The translations under genes were made by a program, and so were the position numbers. 64,000 bases of DNA from Desulfonatronum thioautotrophicum (GTDB lineage Bacteria > Desulfobacterota > Desulfovibrionia > Desulfovibrionales > Desulfonatronaceae), in assembly GCF_000934745.1 (NCBI RefSeq), contig NZ_KN882168.1, positions 320,888-384,887 on the forward strand, read 5' to 3'. The notes beneath the pieces were generated by a model. That model did not search any database, had not been told where the DNA came from, and saw nothing but the letters and a program-made list of their open reading frames with translations. The first letter of the stretch is position 1, and each line of letters opens with the position of its first letter. Positions 63,023-64,000 of the stretch are shown here, piece by piece.

Positions 63023-64000
63023 GCGTAACAGCCAACGCCAAACCGGGACGACGTCGATTGTCCCTTCGGCCGTCTCGATCCGCTCTTCATCGTCCATGGT
63101 AACGACCACGGCTTTTCCATCCTGACGTTCTCGACAGGCGGCCCCCAACGCGCGCAGTTCCCGTCGGCGGGTTTCCGCATCGGCCATGTCCAAGCAAACC
63201 TGAATCAGAAGCGGTTCAGACTCATGGTCGCGAGCGATGAAATCCACCTCAAAGCCCTGCTCGGTGCGATAGTACCCGATATGCATGCCTCGCCTGCGCA
63301 GATCCAGGAAGACCAACGTCTCCAACAACCGGCCGCTGTCCTGTCCGGCATCGTGACGGAAAGCCTGGGCCAGGGCAGGGTCGATGGGGTAGAATTTGCG
63401 CGGATTGGCCTGGCGTTGCCGGAGAGAAGGGGAATCAAGAGCAACCCCTTGCACGAGATAGACGTCTTCCAGGTGGGCAAGATATTCATGAAGGGTATTC
63501 TTTCCGCAGGCAATTCCCTGGGACTTGAGGTCGTTGTAGAAGCGGTTGACGCTGAAAGCACATGCCGGATTGCCGAGGAGATGGCGGATCAAATAGCGCA
63601 GGGGCGTAATATTGCCGATGCCGTGACGCTCCACCACGTCGCGCAGAATGACCACGTCCACGTATTCTTGCAGGATTGCAACACGATGGTGTCGGTCCAC
63701 GCCCTGCACCTCGGGAAAGCCTCCCGTTTCGAGATAGGAACGCAGACGGTTCGCGAGAACGGCTCGGCGCTTCGTCCCGAGGGCAGATCCGACAATGTCG
63801 TCATCTCCCCCGTGGCGCAAGGCTTCGCGAAAGCTGAACGGAAATATTTCCGTAGATAAGGACCGGCCACGCAGACTCGTGGCTATTTCACGGCTGAGCA
63901 ATTTGGCCGATGAACCGGTGAGCACGATTTGGACATTTTCCGTGTCATGCAAACGGCGGACAAACCGTTCCCAGCCGTCGATGTTCTGAATCTCATCGAA
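63014..64000 (-). CDS. AAA ATPase with DUF4143 domain, N-terminus beyond the window
   Basis: The frame is open to the window edge, where FDEIQNIDGWERFVRRLHD shows a Walker B aspartate-glutamate; Walker A must lie outside. The sensor segment IVLTGSSAKLLSREIATSLR and the Phe-rich IFPFSFREAL follow, then the C-terminal DUF4143 region with ETGGFPEVQGV and a REase-like end (GFEVDFIARDHESEPLLIQV). These ATPases are abundant in accessory regions; their function is not established. About 330 residues are visible. It is convergent with the SelB-like fragment. Confidence 0.85.
   Translation of the reverse strand, partial: FDEIQNIDGWERFVRRLHDTENVQIVLTGSSAKLLSREIATSLRGRSLSTEIFPFSFREALRHGGDDDIVGSALGTKRRAVLANRLRSYLETGGFPEVQGVDRHHRVAILQEYVDVVILRDVVERHGIGNITPLRYLIRHLLGNPACAFSVNRFYNDLKSQGIACGKNTLHEYLAHLEDVYLVQGVALDSPSLRQRQANPRKFYPIDPALAQAFRHDAGQDSGRLLETLVFLDLRRRGMHIGYYRTEQGFEVDFIARDHESEPLLIQVCLDMADAETRRRELRALGAACRERQDGKAVVVTMDDEERIETAEGTIDVVPVWRWLLRQG

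Noticed and set aside
1-64000. CRISPR arrays, rRNA and tRNA genes
   Set aside because: No regularly spaced direct repeats with unique spacers and no tRNA T-arm context outside coding regions were found on reading.

Overview
The window reads as chromosomal DNA from a Gram-negative deltaproteobacterium of the Desulfovibrionales type, most likely a salt-tolerant or haloalkaliphilic one. The reasons are a complete lptC-lptA-lptB-rpoN-hpf-ptsN-rapZ locus with attached mannose-type PTS genes, split glycine decarboxylase genes (gcvPA/gcvPB), a DctPQM TRAP transporter, a PaaK/ACT pair, TamA/TamB, and above all a glycine-betaine biosynthesis cluster. The taxonomic call is inference; no rRNA or tRNA gene was seen.

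Layout. 1-6 kb (minus strand): an edge fragment, an SH3/membrane-anchor protein, the dctPQM TRAP transporter, an ACT-domain protein and phenylacetate-CoA ligase. 6-13 kb (minus): PTS EIIC (frameshifted), EIIB, EIIA, rapZ, ptsN, hpf, rpoN, lptB, lptA, lptC, in the transcriptional order lptC to EIIC. 13.5-18.9 kb (plus): a pseudouridine synthase, a PRPP-synthetase-like protein, then gcvH-gcvPA-gcvPB closed by a strong intrinsic terminator. 19-20 kb: an IscA/HesB-like protein and an unknown protein. 20-30 kb (minus): a chemoreceptor, a hybrid-sensor histidine kinase and an RND efflux operon that has a HEPN/MNT toxin-antitoxin pair wedged between adaptor and pump. 30-42 kb (plus): an MscS-like channel, tamA, tamB (a ParD/RelE-type pair lies between them on the opposite strand), malate synthase G and a methyltransferase. 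42-47.7 kb (minus): DUF47 plus a Pit phosphate transporter with a Pho-box-like site, and a 1,046-residue membrane protein of unknown function. 48-53.7 kb: metK-ahcY-GSMT-SDMT on the minus strand, with a divergent MarR/CosR-like regulator and a 46-bp palindrome between them.

The betaine cluster is a self-contained circuit. MetK makes S-adenosylmethionine, GSMT and SDMT add three methyl groups to glycine to give betaine, and AhcY removes the inhibitory S-adenosylhomocysteine. The MarR-type regulator and palindrome suggest osmotic control.

From about 53.7 kb to the right edge the window becomes an accessory region with lower gene density and variable base composition. It holds nested inverted repeats, an EamA transporter, a RelE-like toxin whose antitoxin is truncated, a degraded winged-helix gene, a ParB-like protein, a 774-residue transposase, a truncated PIN toxin, an ASCH protein followed by a frameshifted gene, a Fic protein flanked by 114-bp direct repeats, and an AAA/DUF4143 ATPase running off the edge.
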